40,040 nt of DNA from assembly GCA_910584945.1 (NCBI GenBank), contig CAJUDY010000036.1, positions 1-40,040 on the forward strand. The letters are read 5' to 3'. The translations under genes were made by a program, and so were the position numbers. Shown one piece after another: positions 1 to 8,517 of the stretch (positions are counted from its first letter, which is position 1; each line of letters starts with the position of its first letter). The stretch is from an uncultured Lachnospiraceae bacterium. GTDB lineage: Bacteria; Bacillota; Clostridia; Lachnospirales; Lachnospiraceae. Under the pieces are notes generated by a model. It was not told the DNA's origin. It saw nothing but the letters and a program-made list of their open reading frames with translations, and ran no database searches.

Positions 1-225
1 AGTTTTAGAACGCTGCCCATGAAACAGACGGTAGAACCACCCAATCACCAGTCCCACAAAAAGTTGGAGCATGGTACTAAAACTGCTCATCTGGAACAGG
101 GAGCATAACAGCATTACCAAAATACAGACAATCATCCCAATGACACCTCCTAAAATGCCACACAGGATGCTTCCCTGTAATTCAGAGCTGGCTTCATTGT
201 GTGATGTATTGTAATAGTTTGACAT
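1..225 (-). CDS. Partial small membrane protein, C-terminus beyond window
   Basis: An open frame starts at the ATG at 225 and runs off the window after 75 codons with no stop. The start has a good ribosome site (AGGGGG, 233-238) that overlaps the stop codon of the preceding gene, so the two are probably translationally coupled. The N-terminus is polar and Asn/Ser-rich (MSNYYNTSHNEASS). A hydrophobic, Gly/Ile/Leu-rich stretch follows at about residues 18-42, and a second at about 46-60 ends in a basic turn (WFYRLFHGQRSK). That suggests two membrane helices or a hairpin. I do not recognise the family, and the function is unknown. The base composition is AT-richer than in the rest of the window. 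Confidence 0.6.
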   Translation of the reverse strand, partial: MSNYYNTSHNEASSELQGSILCGILGGVIGMIVCILVMLLCSLFQMSSFSTMLQLFVGLVIGWFYRLFHGQRSKT

Positions 226-236
226 ATAACAGCCCC

Positions 237-905
237 CTAGTTGTCTTGCTGGTACACGATGGAAATACCCACGTTGTCCCGTCCCCAAGTGCAGTATCTT
301 CGATATACCTCATCCTCGAATGATGGCCTTTCACTGGGATACAGGGCTGGAAAAATCGAAATGCTGGAAATGCCGACATCTGCTTGATTAGTGCTTTCCA
401 GTACCTCTCGAATATCGCATCGGTACAGCCCGCTGTCCGTATGCAGATAGAAAAACATTTCCCGTGTTGTAGCCGTGCTTTGATTGAAGTCCTCCGCGTT
501 CTGCGCCCAAGTGTAGGGCTCCCAGGAAATAACCTGCTCACTTAAAAAACTTGATAATTCTGTTGCTTTTTCTTGTAATCCCTCTGCACTTCTCTTTGCT
601 GTCAGGGAAAACAATATGTAGGAAAAACCCATAGCATCTTCATAAGCTGTATCGTTTAATACCTCTTTAATCTCACACCGATAAATCCCACTACTTGCAT
701 TAAGGTGATTGCGCGAAATTCGTGTTACTCTGGCAACACCGTTATGGCGAGTTATACTTCCATTCCATTTCACATAATCCCACTCGCTTACACTTTCTTT
801 TGAGAATCGAATAAATTCTTGAATTTGTCCGTACAAATCTTCTGTATTCTCCCTTATAGCCGGAGAAAACACCTCATAGATGTAATCGACACTGATGAAT
901 GCCAT
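237..905 (-). CDS. Hypothetical protein with internally duplicated domain
   Basis: This is a 222-residue protein of no family I recognise, with no signal peptide or membrane segment. Its clearest feature is an internal duplication. A segment near residues 73-100 (GIYRCEIKEVLNDT, then a short acidic/Gly stretch and a hydrophobic strand) recurs near residues 158-186 as GLYRCDIREVLEST plus a similar strand. Each is preceded by a segment with a conserved W (SEWDYVKW; SWEPYTW). The protein is probably two copies of an alpha/beta domain of about 85 residues. The RBS is weak (AAGG 10 bases before the ATG). It lies 11 bases before the membrane protein gene at 225 and probably shares its transcript. 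The AT-rich composition suggests acquired DNA. A role such as an immunity or accessory protein is conceivable but unsupported. Confidence 0.6.
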   Translation of the reverse strand: MAFISVDYIYEVFSPAIRENTEDLYGQIQEFIRFSKESVSEWDYVKWNGSITRHNGVARVTRISRNHLNASSGIYRCEIKEVLNDTAYEDAMGFSYILFSLTAKRSAEGLQEKATELSSFLSEQVISWEPYTWAQNAEDFNQSTATTREMFFYLHTDSGLYRCDIREVLESTNQADVGISSISIFPALYPSERPSFEDEVYRRYCTWGRDNVGISIVYQQDN

Positions 906-945
906 TAGCAGAAACCTTGTTTAAGAGAATATCTCGCTACCTGCC

Positions 946-1089
946 TTAATCAAAAAACAGCTTTTTCAGCAGCTCACTGGAATAGATTGCAAGTGCTTCA
1001 CTTTTATGCCAAATAATACGGGTAACTGCCTCCGCACAGCCTGGATATATTCCGGCGATTTCTGTTCCAGTCCTGCTCCATACTCTAAA
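946..1089 (-). pseudogene. Possible C-terminal gene remnant
   Basis: A 47-codon reading frame without a credible start ends in TAA at 946-948. Its C-terminus reads protein-like (SSELLKKLFFD). It is closed upstream by an in-frame TGA at 1090-1092, about 20 bases from the edge of the family B repeat at 1114. It may be the tail of a gene broken before or by arrival of that repeat. I do not recognise the family, and the frame could be chance. Confidence 0.25.
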
Positions 1090-1113
1090 TCAGTACCTTC
1101 ACAGTTACGATGC

Positions 1114-1265
1114 AAAATCCATTTAAGATCGCCTTCGGCGATGGGGTTCTAAGCGCCAGTGGCGCTTGCCTGGAACGGGCCGAAACGGAGTGTAGACTTT
1201 TGCACTCCTGAATCACATTCTTACGATCTCAGCAACAAGTGCCTCGACCTGTGCTGAATAGTTAC
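1114..1265 (+). repeat. Family B hairpin repeat, copy 1
   Basis: This 152-bp sequence is found again, inverted, at 32579-32730 at about 93% identity with no gaps. It carries, in order: a hairpin ATCGCC-TTC-GGCGAT (1129-1143 region), a perfect palindrome AAGCGCCA/TGGCGCTT (1151-1167 region), a hairpin GGAGTG/CACTCC whose loop contains ACTTTTG, and a stem TCAGCA/TGCTGA enclosing about 17 bases. It has no terminal inverted repeats or clear target duplication and no open frame of note. Here it is oriented opposite to all neighbouring genes, whereas copy 2 is co-oriented with them. Orientation-independent placement suggests a mobile or REP-like element; a small structured RNA is the alternative. 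Confidence 0.75.
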
Positions 1266-1346
1266 ATTATAATTTCTTTTGGGTCGGCAGACAACGGGAT
1301 TCTGCTATTTCATCAAAAATTTCTATATAATTCATTCAGGAATTTT

Positions 1347-1363
1347 CTGCCGAAAGTCGGCAG
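1347..1363. other. Perfect 7-bp hairpin after the GH43 remnant
   Basis: CTGCCGA-AAG-TCGGCAG is a perfect 7-bp stem with a 3-base loop, between the GH43 remnant and repeat B1. A partial copy of its arm (GTCGGCAGAC) occurs at about 1281. No T-run follows on either strand, so it is not a canonical terminator, although it could define the 3' end of the sugar operon transcript. Confidence 0.35.
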
Positions 1364-1433
1364 ACATTCAGACAATGCGGAAAAGAATCTCCGCGAATAT
1401 GTATCTTTCTCTTTCGTACCCAATTCCTTATAT

Positions 1434-1914
1434 CTATCTGCCACCGACGGTTCCCGGCAAAGTGCAGGAACCGTTCAGCAGATATTCATCGAACTCCGGG
1501 ATCTTCGGCATCGGCGCTTCCGGGAGCGCACTCTCCGGAACCTCTTCCTTCGCCGGATTACTGCCGTCCTCCATGCGGAGCCACTGATCGTCGGTCCATA
1601 TCATCTTCTGAAGCACCGATTCCGGATTATCATATTTGGGCTTGAGATGATCCGGATCGTGACGCTCGTTGGAGACGCCCGGTACGCTTGTGACGATGGG
1701 ATTTTTCGGATCCTCTCATAGGGGCCACACACCTGTCTGGAACGCCCCATAGTCACGCAATGATTGTAGCCGGTGCTGCCCGCCGCGCCACATCCACTTC
1801 GGATAGCCAATGATCTCTTCATTCAAAGGTGAAGACGGCTACATAATAATCGTCTCCTTTTCTGCAAATACATGGGTCCGGGTTGAATCCCGGAAAGATT
1901 GGATTATGAATCAT
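1434..1914 (-). pseudogene. Decayed GH43 beta-xylosidase
   Basis: The start is intact: an ATG at 1914 overlaps the end of the GH5 gene by 11 bases, with AAGGAG upstream. It opens 31 codons reading MIHNPIFPGFNPDPCICRKG and DDYYVAVFTFE, the hallmark GH43 N-terminus with the catalytic-base Asp region (NPDP). A TGA at 1819-1821 then ends the frame. Later GH43-like blocks lie in shifted frames: GYNHCVTMGRSR and GPYER, then after a frame change DPKNPIVTS, SNERHDPDHLKP, NPESVLQK and WTDDQWLRMEDG. The last junction looks like an internal deletion fusing two QK words. Most of the catalytic propeller is missing. The gene was the last in the xylo-oligosaccharide operon and is non-functional. The family assignment is from memory of GH43 sequences. 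Confidence 0.8.
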
Positions 1915-3115
1915 CTGTCTGTGCTCCTTCCGGGCCGAAGCTGTTTTTGGGGAACCAGCCTTCGTCCACGCATCTGCCCAGATCCCAGCAGTCCCAGCCG
2001 GTCCAGTTGGGATCGCCCGCCGTGTCCAGGAGGAGCTTGTAGCTCCAGTAAAAATATCCGCTTCCGCCGCTCCAGGCCTTTAACTGTGCGTCCGCAAGCG
2101 TCTGATAGATCTCCTTCTTCTGCCCAGGCGTAAGGCTTTCCTTTGTTCCTGAAAATTTCATTCCGTTCAGCGCGCTCTGCCCTCCCCGGGTATCCGTGCC
2201 TACCACATACGAGTTGAACAGGCACCATTCGCCGCAGATCACCGGTATGTACGCCTGCACCTCCCGGATGTCCCGGGCGTAATGTTCCTCAATATAGGCA
2301 AGATACCCTTCCATCGTCTGCGGACAGCCCTCCTGCTCCGCCATCATCAGATACAGGTGGGTATCCAACATCACATTCCAAAAATGCGGCTGGGTCAGGA
2401 ATTCCTTCCACACCTTCATCTGAAATCCGTCGTGAAAGACGACATATTTCTCCTCCGCCATATGCGGGCGCATCCGGTCGTAGGCCTTCCGGTAAAAATC
2501 CTGTAAAAATTCCAGCGTGATGGGCGCGCTGCCCGCCGCCTGCTCCGGGTCCGCCGCCGGATAACGGTTCGGCACATCCATGCGCTCCCACATGGGCGAT
2601 GTGATCGGCTCGTTGACCGGCTCGATGCCCAGAAGCGCTTCTCTTTGTCCGTACCGGATCGCCAGCTTTTCCAGCACCTGAAGCACAAAGTCCACTTCCT
2701 CCGGCGTCTGACTCCATCTGCACACCCCGCAGAGCCCTCCGTTGTCGAACCCATTCTGGGAGAGGGGGACCGTGTGCAGATCAATCAGCACTTTCAGGCC
2801 ATACTTCTCTGCCCAGTCAAACGCCTGGTCCAGTTCCTTGATGCAGCCCACAAAGGGTGCACGATCTCCGAAGAGAAAATACGGCACCGGGATACGGACC
2901 GCGTTCATCCCCATTCTCTTTATGGACACAAAATCCCGTTCCGAGATATATTCGCTTCGGTGCACCCGGATACGCGCCTCGTAAATCTCTTTGGAAAGCT
3001 GCCGGGGAAGATGATCTTCATCCTCCGCCGTCGTTCCCTCAAAAAGCGCCGGACTCATCCACTTTTCCAGTACCAGCCAGTTGCCCAGATTGACGCCTTT
3101 TATCTCCATCCTCAC
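1904..3115 (-). CDS. GH5 family glycoside hydrolase (exo-beta-1,3-glucanase-like)
   Basis: This is a 403-residue retaining glycosidase of clan GH-A with no signal peptide, so it is probably cytoplasmic and acts on imported oligosaccharides. The N-terminal motif KGVNLGNWLVLEKWM (6-20) is typical of the GH5_9 exo-beta-glucanase group. The acid/base is Glu169 in EPVNEP and the likely nucleophile is Glu296 in CGEW. Trp and Tyr residues in the C-terminal part (FYWSYK) fit a sugar cleft. The track-length start is a GTG at 3115 that overlaps the GH120 stop (GTGA). An ATG two codons later gives MEIKGVNLGNW and is equally possible. AAGGAG lies 11 bases before the GTG. It is coupled to GH120 upstream and to the GH43 remnant downstream. 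The exact substrate (beta-glucan or xyloside) is inference. Confidence 0.85.
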   Translation of the reverse strand: MRMEIKGVNLGNWLVLEKWMSPALFEGTTAEDEDHLPRQLSKEIYEARIRVHRSEYISERDFVSIKRMGMNAVRIPVPYFLFGDRAPFVGCIKELDQAFDWAEKYGLKVLIDLHTVPLSQNGFDNGGLCGVCRWSQTPEEVDFVLQVLEKLAIRYGQREALLGIEPVNEPITSPMWERMDVPNRYPAADPEQAAGSAPITLEFLQDFYRKAYDRMRPHMAEEKYVVFHDGFQMKVWKEFLTQPHFWNVMLDTHLYLMMAEQEGCPQTMEGYLAYIEEHYARDIREVQAYIPVICGEWCLFNSYVVGTDTRGGQSALNGMKFSGTKESLTPGQKKEIYQTLADAQLKAWSGGSGYFYWSYKLLLDTAGDPNWTGWDCWDLGRCVDEGWFPKNSFGPEGAQTDDS

Positions 3116-5139
3116 AAGTCCCAGCGCTCCTTCCAGACCTCTGTCTTTTCTTCTCCATAGGCGAACGGACCGCTGATGGTTTCCATCCCGCGGCGTCTGT
3201 CCAGATAGTCCTGCCAGAATACGATCGGAGAACCGTCCGGATGCTCAAATCTCTGCTCCGGCTCAAAGGCTTCGCCCAGGCTGGCCGTGGAGATCACCGG
3301 ATGTTTATTCTCTCTCAGATAGGAATACAGATCCGTCGTCAGGAACCAGACCCCCTCTTCTTCTGTCAGCTCCAGGGTAACCCGGTGCTCCGTGTCCACA
3401 TAAGCGTCGGTCTCCGTATCGCAGGGCCTGGCTCCGTTCAAATAGACATTGCCGCCCGTATAGACCGGCAAATGGTCGTAATACAGATCCCGGCTGTTGC
3501 CGTCCATGGCACACTCGGCGGAAAATCTGCCAAAATAAGTCTCCGCATTCGGATATCCGTCATAGGGAAGCGTTCCGCAGATGAACTGAAACCGGTCTTT
3601 CCCGGCAAAACCCGCATCCTTGGCATATGCCTCCAGGTCCTCCCGCACCGGCTTCTGGACAAAGAGATTATTGTAAAATCTGGCGTCCCCGTGCAGAATC
3701 GTCATAAATCCCGCTACCTCCGTGCGGTGCGGCACATGGTAAGGCGTGTAGCGGGGAGTAGGAAACTTCTCTCCGTTGTTGTCCGTCCCTTGTCCTACAA
3801 AAGTGAACGAACCGGCGATCAGATTGTGGACAAAGGCCAGCCCCTGGGTGCTAAGACGGCAGGCGCAGTCCGACAGGAGCAGATTGTGGTCGATCAGGGT
3901 CGGTCCATGAGACACTTCCACGAAGATATCCTCCCCCAGAGACAGACCGTTCTCGATCCGGGTTCCCTTCGGCGGCACATTGTCGTGGAACAGATTCTGC
4001 GTAACTCTCGTTCCCTGGGCCTGCCAGTCCAGCCACAGGCCGCGGGTACAGTGATGGATGTGGTTTCTGCGGTAAATGACGTCGATGGCCGCATGCATTT
4101 TGATCCCGCCGATCTCTGCCCCCATAAGATCCTGCTTGTTGTTGATATGGTGAATGTGATTATCTTCTATTACAGAGAAAACGCCTCCCAGATGACCCAC
4201 GATGCCGGTCTGACCGCAGTCATGGATGTTGCACCGGCGGACGGTATGGGAACCGATCTGTTCCTTCGTCCATCCCTCCCGCTGTGCCTGACAGATGGCA
4301 TCCCGCTCGGTCTGAGTGCCGTCCTTATAATACCTGGTCGACCATTTATTCTCATTCTCCGGCTGGAGATATTTTCCCAGAGAGATTCCGCTGCATCTGG
4401 AATCCGAGATCTCGCAGTCCTCAATGATCCAGCCCTTGGACCAGTGGGGACCGACCATTCCCTCCTGATACGCGGTCGGCGGCGCCCACTGGGTCGCGGC
4501 CTGACGGATCGCAAAGCCGGACAGCGTGATGTATCCCACCCCGGTTTTGGAGGGATAGAAGCAATTCTTCCGCACGTTGATCTCCACCTGAGCTTCGGCA
4601 GGGTCCGTGCCCTGGAAATTCGCATAGATCAGGGTATACTCCCCTTCCTGACAGGTATACCACTGGTAAAGGCTGCCGGACGGGTCCCAGGACGCTTCCC
4701 GCACCTTCGGGTGAAGCACGTTCTCCAGCGCGTCGGTCTCGTACATGGCTTTCCCGTTCAGATACACCTCTCCGGTATGAACCGGCGAGGGTGCAAAGTA
4801 CCAGTCTCCTCTGACATACGTGGTATACGGGTTGTAGTCCCCAAAGACACTGTTCGGAATGCGCGCCAGCCACACATCTCCTTCATACTTTGTCCAGTTT
4901 TTCACGGGTTCTGCTCCCGAGATCACCGCCCCTCCTTTTACTTCGGAACGGTAGGTGATCCGATATCTGTCGTCTGTCCCTCCCTGCGCCGGGTCCACCG
5001 CCTCCCGGTAGACTCCGGGAGCTACCAGGATCTCGTCTCCGGCCCGGGCCCTGGACGCCGCCTCGCTGATTGTGCAAAAGGGTCTCTCCTGGCTGCCGTC
5101 CCCGGAACGCGCTGCTTCTGCCGATACATAATAGATCAT
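3112..5139 (-). CDS. GH120 beta-xylosidase
   Basis: This 675-residue right-handed parallel beta-helix protein closely resembles clostridial GH120 beta-xylosidase (the XylC type), which releases xylose from xylo-oligosaccharides. There is no signal peptide, so it should act in the cytoplasm after import. The family blocks are in order: NSVFGDYNPYTTYVRGDW (96-113), INVRKNCFYPSKTG (187-200), the tract APPTAYQEGMVGPHWSKGW (219-237) and LWLDWQAQGTRV (368-379). By position in XylC the catalytic pair should be Asp371 in LWLD and Glu408 in FVEVSHGP. The spacing is 37 here against 23 in XylC, because of an insertion (about 388-403). The RBS AAAGGAGAG sits 8 bases before the ATG at 5139. It follows the two-component genes and overlaps GH5 by 4 bases. 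Confidence 0.9.
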   Translation of the reverse strand: MIYYVSAEAARSGDGSQERPFCTISEAASRARAGDEILVAPGVYREAVDPAQGGTDDRYRITYRSEVKGGAVISGAEPVKNWTKYEGDVWLARIPNSVFGDYNPYTTYVRGDWYFAPSPVHTGEVYLNGKAMYETDALENVLHPKVREASWDPSGSLYQWYTCQEGEYTLIYANFQGTDPAEAQVEINVRKNCFYPSKTGVGYITLSGFAIRQAATQWAPPTAYQEGMVGPHWSKGWIIEDCEISDSRCSGISLGKYLQPENENKWSTRYYKDGTQTERDAICQAQREGWTKEQIGSHTVRRCNIHDCGQTGIVGHLGGVFSVIEDNHIHHINNKQDLMGAEIGGIKMHAAIDVIYRRNHIHHCTRGLWLDWQAQGTRVTQNLFHDNVPPKGTRIENGLSLGEDIFVEVSHGPTLIDHNLLLSDCACRLSTQGLAFVHNLIAGSFTFVGQGTDNNGEKFPTPRYTPYHVPHRTEVAGFMTILHGDARFYNNLFVQKPVREDLEAYAKDAGFAGKDRFQFICGTLPYDGYPNAETYFGRFSAECAMDGNSRDLYYDHLPVYTGGNVYLNGARPCDTETDAYVDTEHRVTLELTEEEGVWFLTTDLYSYLRENKHPVISTASLGEAFEPEQRFEHPDGSPIVFWQDYLDRRRGMETISGPFAYGEEKTEVWKERWDL

Positions 5140-5168
5140 ATGTTCTCTCCTTTGCTGTTTTTGATTGT

Positions 5169-6689
5169 TTATCTGGATATATTTTTCTCCCGGTACTCTG
5201 CCGGGGAATATCCAGTATATTTTTTAAAAGTCAATGAAAAATAATTCACGTCTTTATAGCCGACCTTTTCAGACACTTCTCCAACCTTGACGGAACCGGA
5301 CTTCAGAAGCTTCTTCGCCCGCTCCATCCTCTGACATACAATATAATAATTGCATCCAACTCCGGTGGTCTTCTTAAACAATTTGGAAAAATACGCCACG
5401 GAGAGATAAAACTGACCGGCCAGCTGGCTGACGGACAGCGGCTGATTCAAGTGACTGTCGATATAGCGTTTGACATTGCCGATCACATCGTCATCCTTCT
5501 TTGGACTCTCTGAGAGAAGCTGCTCAAGGAACGCGCGCCCCGCCTCGTAGATTCCGCATTCGTCGGAAGACTGCAGCCGGATCAAAAGCTCCGTCAAAAT
5601 CTGATTCGCTGTATTTCCGGTCTCCTGAAGCCAGTCATAATAGATGTCGCTCAACAGGTGAAAGCAGTCTTTCTGCATCAGCGCCGGAGACATCCGGCTG
5701 ACCGAAAGCTCTTTCCAGTAGGACTCAAACAGGCGCAGAACCCATTCGGTATCGCCCAGGCTGCGTATAATCTCCTGCTGATAATTTTGAAACATACTGT
5801 GGGCAGGCCCTTTGCGGCTCTCATCATAACATTGACCGAGTGCATCCTGATAGGATTCCGGAATCTCACGGATGCGGTCCACTTCCCGGCCCAGACTTAC
5901 TTTTTGTATCACATCATATTCATTCTGCAGAATCGTTCCCAGCTGCTTTAAAAGCTCCCGGCTGTCCGGATGGGCTTTGCTCCGGAAAAGAAGAAGCACA
6001 AAAGCGCCTCCCTCATCCTGAAAGGTAATTCCGTCATGCCGGTACTCAATATGTTCGATGCAGACGCTTTTGATGGACAGATGCAACAGCTCAAAGTTGC
6101 CGCTCCACTCGTTTTTCACCGCGCACTCGGGGCTTATGACTGCCGCCTGAAATCGGTCTCCTTCCTTGAAGCCATAATCTTTCAGTATTTTCCGGACTTC
6201 CTCCTGTCCGGAACCGGTCTTTAAAAAGGTGCGGAAGATCCGTTCCACTTTCATCTGCTGCGCCAGTCCGTTGACCCGGTCCATGGTCCGCTTCTGCGCC
6301 TCTTCTCTGGCATACCGCTCCAGCGCTTTCACCTGCGCGCCCACCGCCTCCGACAGCTTCTCCGCCTCCACCGGTTTCAACAGATAATCCTGCACCTCCA
6401 TCCGGCAGCATTCCCGCACATAGTCGAAATCATCGTGTCCTGTAAGCACGATAATCCGGAGCTTCGGATTCAACTGGTTCATTCTCCTGATCAACGAAAG
6501 ACCGTCCATTTGATCCATCTCGATATCCGTGATCACAATATCCGGCATATGCAGTTCCATCTTCCTGAGCGCCTTGGTTCCAGATTCCGCCGTATCCACC
6601 CGATCAATCTGGAGCTTCTCCCACGGAAGGACCCTGGCGATGCCGTTGCGCATAAAATGTTCATCATCCACGATCAATATACTGTACAA
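5169..6689 (-). CDS. AraC-type response regulator (YesN-like)
   Basis: Receiver domain at residues 1-120: acidic pocket Asp8/Asp9, phospho-acceptor Asp55 (ITDIEM), Thr83 and Lys105 (LLKP). A divergent middle region follows, and a C-terminal AraC/XylS double helix-turn-helix fills about the last 100 residues (SVSQLAGQFYLSVAYFSKLF, then VSEKVGYKDVNYFSLTFKK). It should activate sugar-operon transcription when phosphorylated by the adjacent sensor. I place the start at a TTG (6689) because the receiver then begins MYSILIVDDE. A GGGGGAGG ribosome site lies about 11 bases upstream. The longer open frame to 6830 adds 47 residues that read in the sensor's coding region. This start overlaps the sensor stop by 26 bases. 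GH120 follows after 29 bases. Confidence 0.88.
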   Translation of the reverse strand: MYSILIVDDEHFMRNGIARVLPWEKLQIDRVDTAESGTKALRKMELHMPDIVITDIEMDQMDGLSLIRRMNQLNPKLRIIVLTGHDDFDYVRECCRMEVQDYLLKPVEAEKLSEAVGAQVKALERYAREEAQKRTMDRVNGLAQQMKVERIFRTFLKTGSGQEEVRKILKDYGFKEGDRFQAAVISPECAVKNEWSGNFELLHLSIKSVCIEHIEYRHDGITFQDEGGAFVLLLFRSKAHPDSRELLKQLGTILQNEYDVIQKVSLGREVDRIREIPESYQDALGQCYDESRKGPAHSMFQNYQQEIIRSLGDTEWVLRLFESYWKELSVSRMSPALMQKDCFHLLSDIYYDWLQETGNTANQILTELLIRLQSSDECGIYEAGRAFLEQLLSESPKKDDDVIGNVKRYIDSHLNQPLSVSQLAGQFYLSVAYFSKLFKKTTGVGCNYYIVCQRMERAKKLLKSGSVKVGEVSEKVGYKDVNYFSLTFKKYTGYSPAEYREKNISR

Positions 6690-8493
6690 ACGTTTCTTCG
6701 CCTCCCCCCGGCTCTCTTTCCCCGTCTGTTCCCGGCAGACGGATCTCCACGGTGATCCCTCCATGCGGATTCTTTCTGTAGTACAGTCCGTATTCTTTCC
6801 CGTAACGGATCGCAAGGCGCTGATGTACATTTTTCACACCATAGCTGCCGTCATTGATCAGAACGTCGATGGTCTGATTCAGCCGGTCGATCTCTTCTTC
6901 GGTCATGCCGACCCCGTCGTCCTCCACCGTCAGAAGCACTTCCTCTCCAACCTTCTGTCCGGTAATGAGGATGTGCCCTTTCCGGTCCTCCTCCGTCTTG
7001 ATGCCGTGATAGATGGCGTTTTCCACTAGCGGCTGCAGCGTGATCTTCGGCAGCATCCGATCCAGAAGTCCGTCGTCGATCCGAATTTCCATCTGTACAA
7101 TGTTGTCAAAACGCATGTTCTGGATTGTAACATAACTGTCCGTATGTTCCAGTTCCTGAGACAAAGGCACCAGATCCTGTCCTTTACTCAGACAGAGCCG
7201 GTAGTACTTGCTCAGCGCCATGACGATCCTTGACACCTCCACATTTCCCTCCAACAGTGCCTGCCAGTGAATGCACTCCAGGGTATTGTACAGAAAATGG
7301 GGCTTGATTTGGCTTTGCAGGGCGTTCAGCCGAATCTCCGTCATCTCCTGCTCCTGCTCATGAACTTCCGCGATCAGATTCTGGATGCTCTCGGTCATAT
7401 GGTTGAAGCCCCTGGACAGCTGCCGGAAATCTTTCTCTTCATAAAGTCCCATCTTCTGATCAAGCTTTCCCTCCGACACCTGCTGCATCCGACGGATGAT
7501 TTCCTGCATGGGCGCATAAAAACGTCCGCAGCATACGGCACTGACTGCTATGGAAAGAAACGTGGCAAACAGAATCACCAGCGAAAGAAGCCAGGATATC
7601 CGCCGGATATCCGCAAACAGAATTTTCTGAGAGATCTGTCCGTCTGCCGCCCACAACCCGTCCTTGCTGTACTGATAGACCACCAGTCCGTCATTTTGGG
7701 CAAACTGTCCTCTCCGCCCCTGATACTGCGCAAACTGTTCTTCCCTTATTCCAATCTGTTCTGGTTCTTCCGACACCAAAACCACGCCGTCCGCCGTCAG
7801 AAAACGGATATGAAGATTTTCGTCTTCCGCCGCCACATAACGAAGCATTTTCTCTGTATTGACGCCAACCACCAAAAGTGCAACCGGGTCCTCGCCCAGA
7901 GACGCATATCTTCTGCAGACCGGATAGAACAGATTCAGTTCCGGCAGCCGGTAATGCTCTTTTTGCACATTATACTGAATGCTGCTGTTTCTAAGCTGTT
8001 CGGCGCCTTGATAATTTTCAAGAAAAATGTTCCGGATATTATATTCCGGATTGGTTTTGTCCTGTATCTGTGGTTCTCCCTGATAGAGAAGTTCCGGATC
8101 GTCCAGCCGGATCAGCGCCACATAATCGATCATGTTGTTAGCCCTCAGCAGAACCCTCATGGACTCGTTAGCACCGTTCACCACTTTGAGATGATTACTC
8201 TCGTATTCCGCGCCCCGGTCCACATAATCCGCCAGATCCGACGCCAGCGCCAGCTGAACCATCAGGTCCGTAATATCGCTGAACGAACTGTCCATAACGG
8301 ACAAGGTAACGGAAAGCTGTCCCTGAAGCTGGTCACAGGCCTTTTGTTTTAAAACCGCCGTCGCCACATGACTGATCAGAAACAGCACCGCCAGATTCGA
8401 GCAGAAGAACAGAAGCCCGACCGCCATCATCATCTTATGAGACAGACGAAGGGTTCCAAACCAATGTATCAGACTTCTCTTCTTTTGCTTCAT
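6664..8493 (-). CDS. Sensor histidine kinase (YesM-like)
   Basis: A membrane kinase of 609 residues. TM1 is at about 22-42 (MMAVGLLFFCSNLAVLFLI), an extracytoplasmic sensor region of about 250 residues (dCACHE-like) follows, and TM2 is at about 299-321. The HAMP domain is at about 322-375. The His_kinase domain has phospho-acceptor His399 in QSQIKPHFLYNTLE, and the ATPase domain has the N box LVENAIYHG (Asn492) and G1 box EDDGVGM. This is the family that senses oligosaccharides directly or through the binding protein and phosphorylates YesN-type regulators. The RBS GGAG is 9 bases before the ATG. It lies between the permease genes and the regulator in one operon, so it probably reports on the sugar carried by the ABC importer. 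Confidence 0.9.
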   Translation of the reverse strand: MKQKKRSLIHWFGTLRLSHKMMMAVGLLFFCSNLAVLFLISHVATAVLKQKACDQLQGQLSVTLSVMDSSFSDITDLMVQLALASDLADYVDRGAEYESNHLKVVNGANESMRVLLRANNMIDYVALIRLDDPELLYQGEPQIQDKTNPEYNIRNIFLENYQGAEQLRNSSIQYNVQKEHYRLPELNLFYPVCRRYASLGEDPVALLVVGVNTEKMLRYVAAEDENLHIRFLTADGVVLVSEEPEQIGIREEQFAQYQGRRGQFAQNDGLVVYQYSKDGLWAADGQISQKILFADIRRISWLLSLVILFATFLSIAVSAVCCGRFYAPMQEIIRRMQQVSEGKLDQKMGLYEEKDFRQLSRGFNHMTESIQNLIAEVHEQEQEMTEIRLNALQSQIKPHFLYNTLECIHWQALLEGNVEVSRIVMALSKYYRLCLSKGQDLVPLSQELEHTDSYVTIQNMRFDNIVQMEIRIDDGLLDRMLPKITLQPLVENAIYHGIKTEEDRKGHILITGQKVGEEVLLTVEDDGVGMTEEEIDRLNQTIDVLINDGSYGVKNVHQRLAIRYGKEYGLYYRKNPHGGITVEIRLPGTDGEREPGGGEETFVQYIDRG

Positions 8494-8517
8494 GATCCAT
8501 CACTCCATTATCCCAGA

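Noticed and set aside
1114..1265. Family B as a MITE with terminal inverted repeats.
   Set aside because: The two ends (AAAATCC and GTTAC) are not complementary and no target-site duplication is visible at either copy.
1239..1721. 160-codon plus-strand frame.
   Set aside because: It is antisense to the GH43 remnant and begins inside repeat B1, with no start signals.
3241..5244. 667-codon plus-strand frame.
   Set aside because: It is a shadow of the GC-rich GH120 gene on the opposite strand; composition is His/Arg/Leu-rich and it has no recognisable domain.
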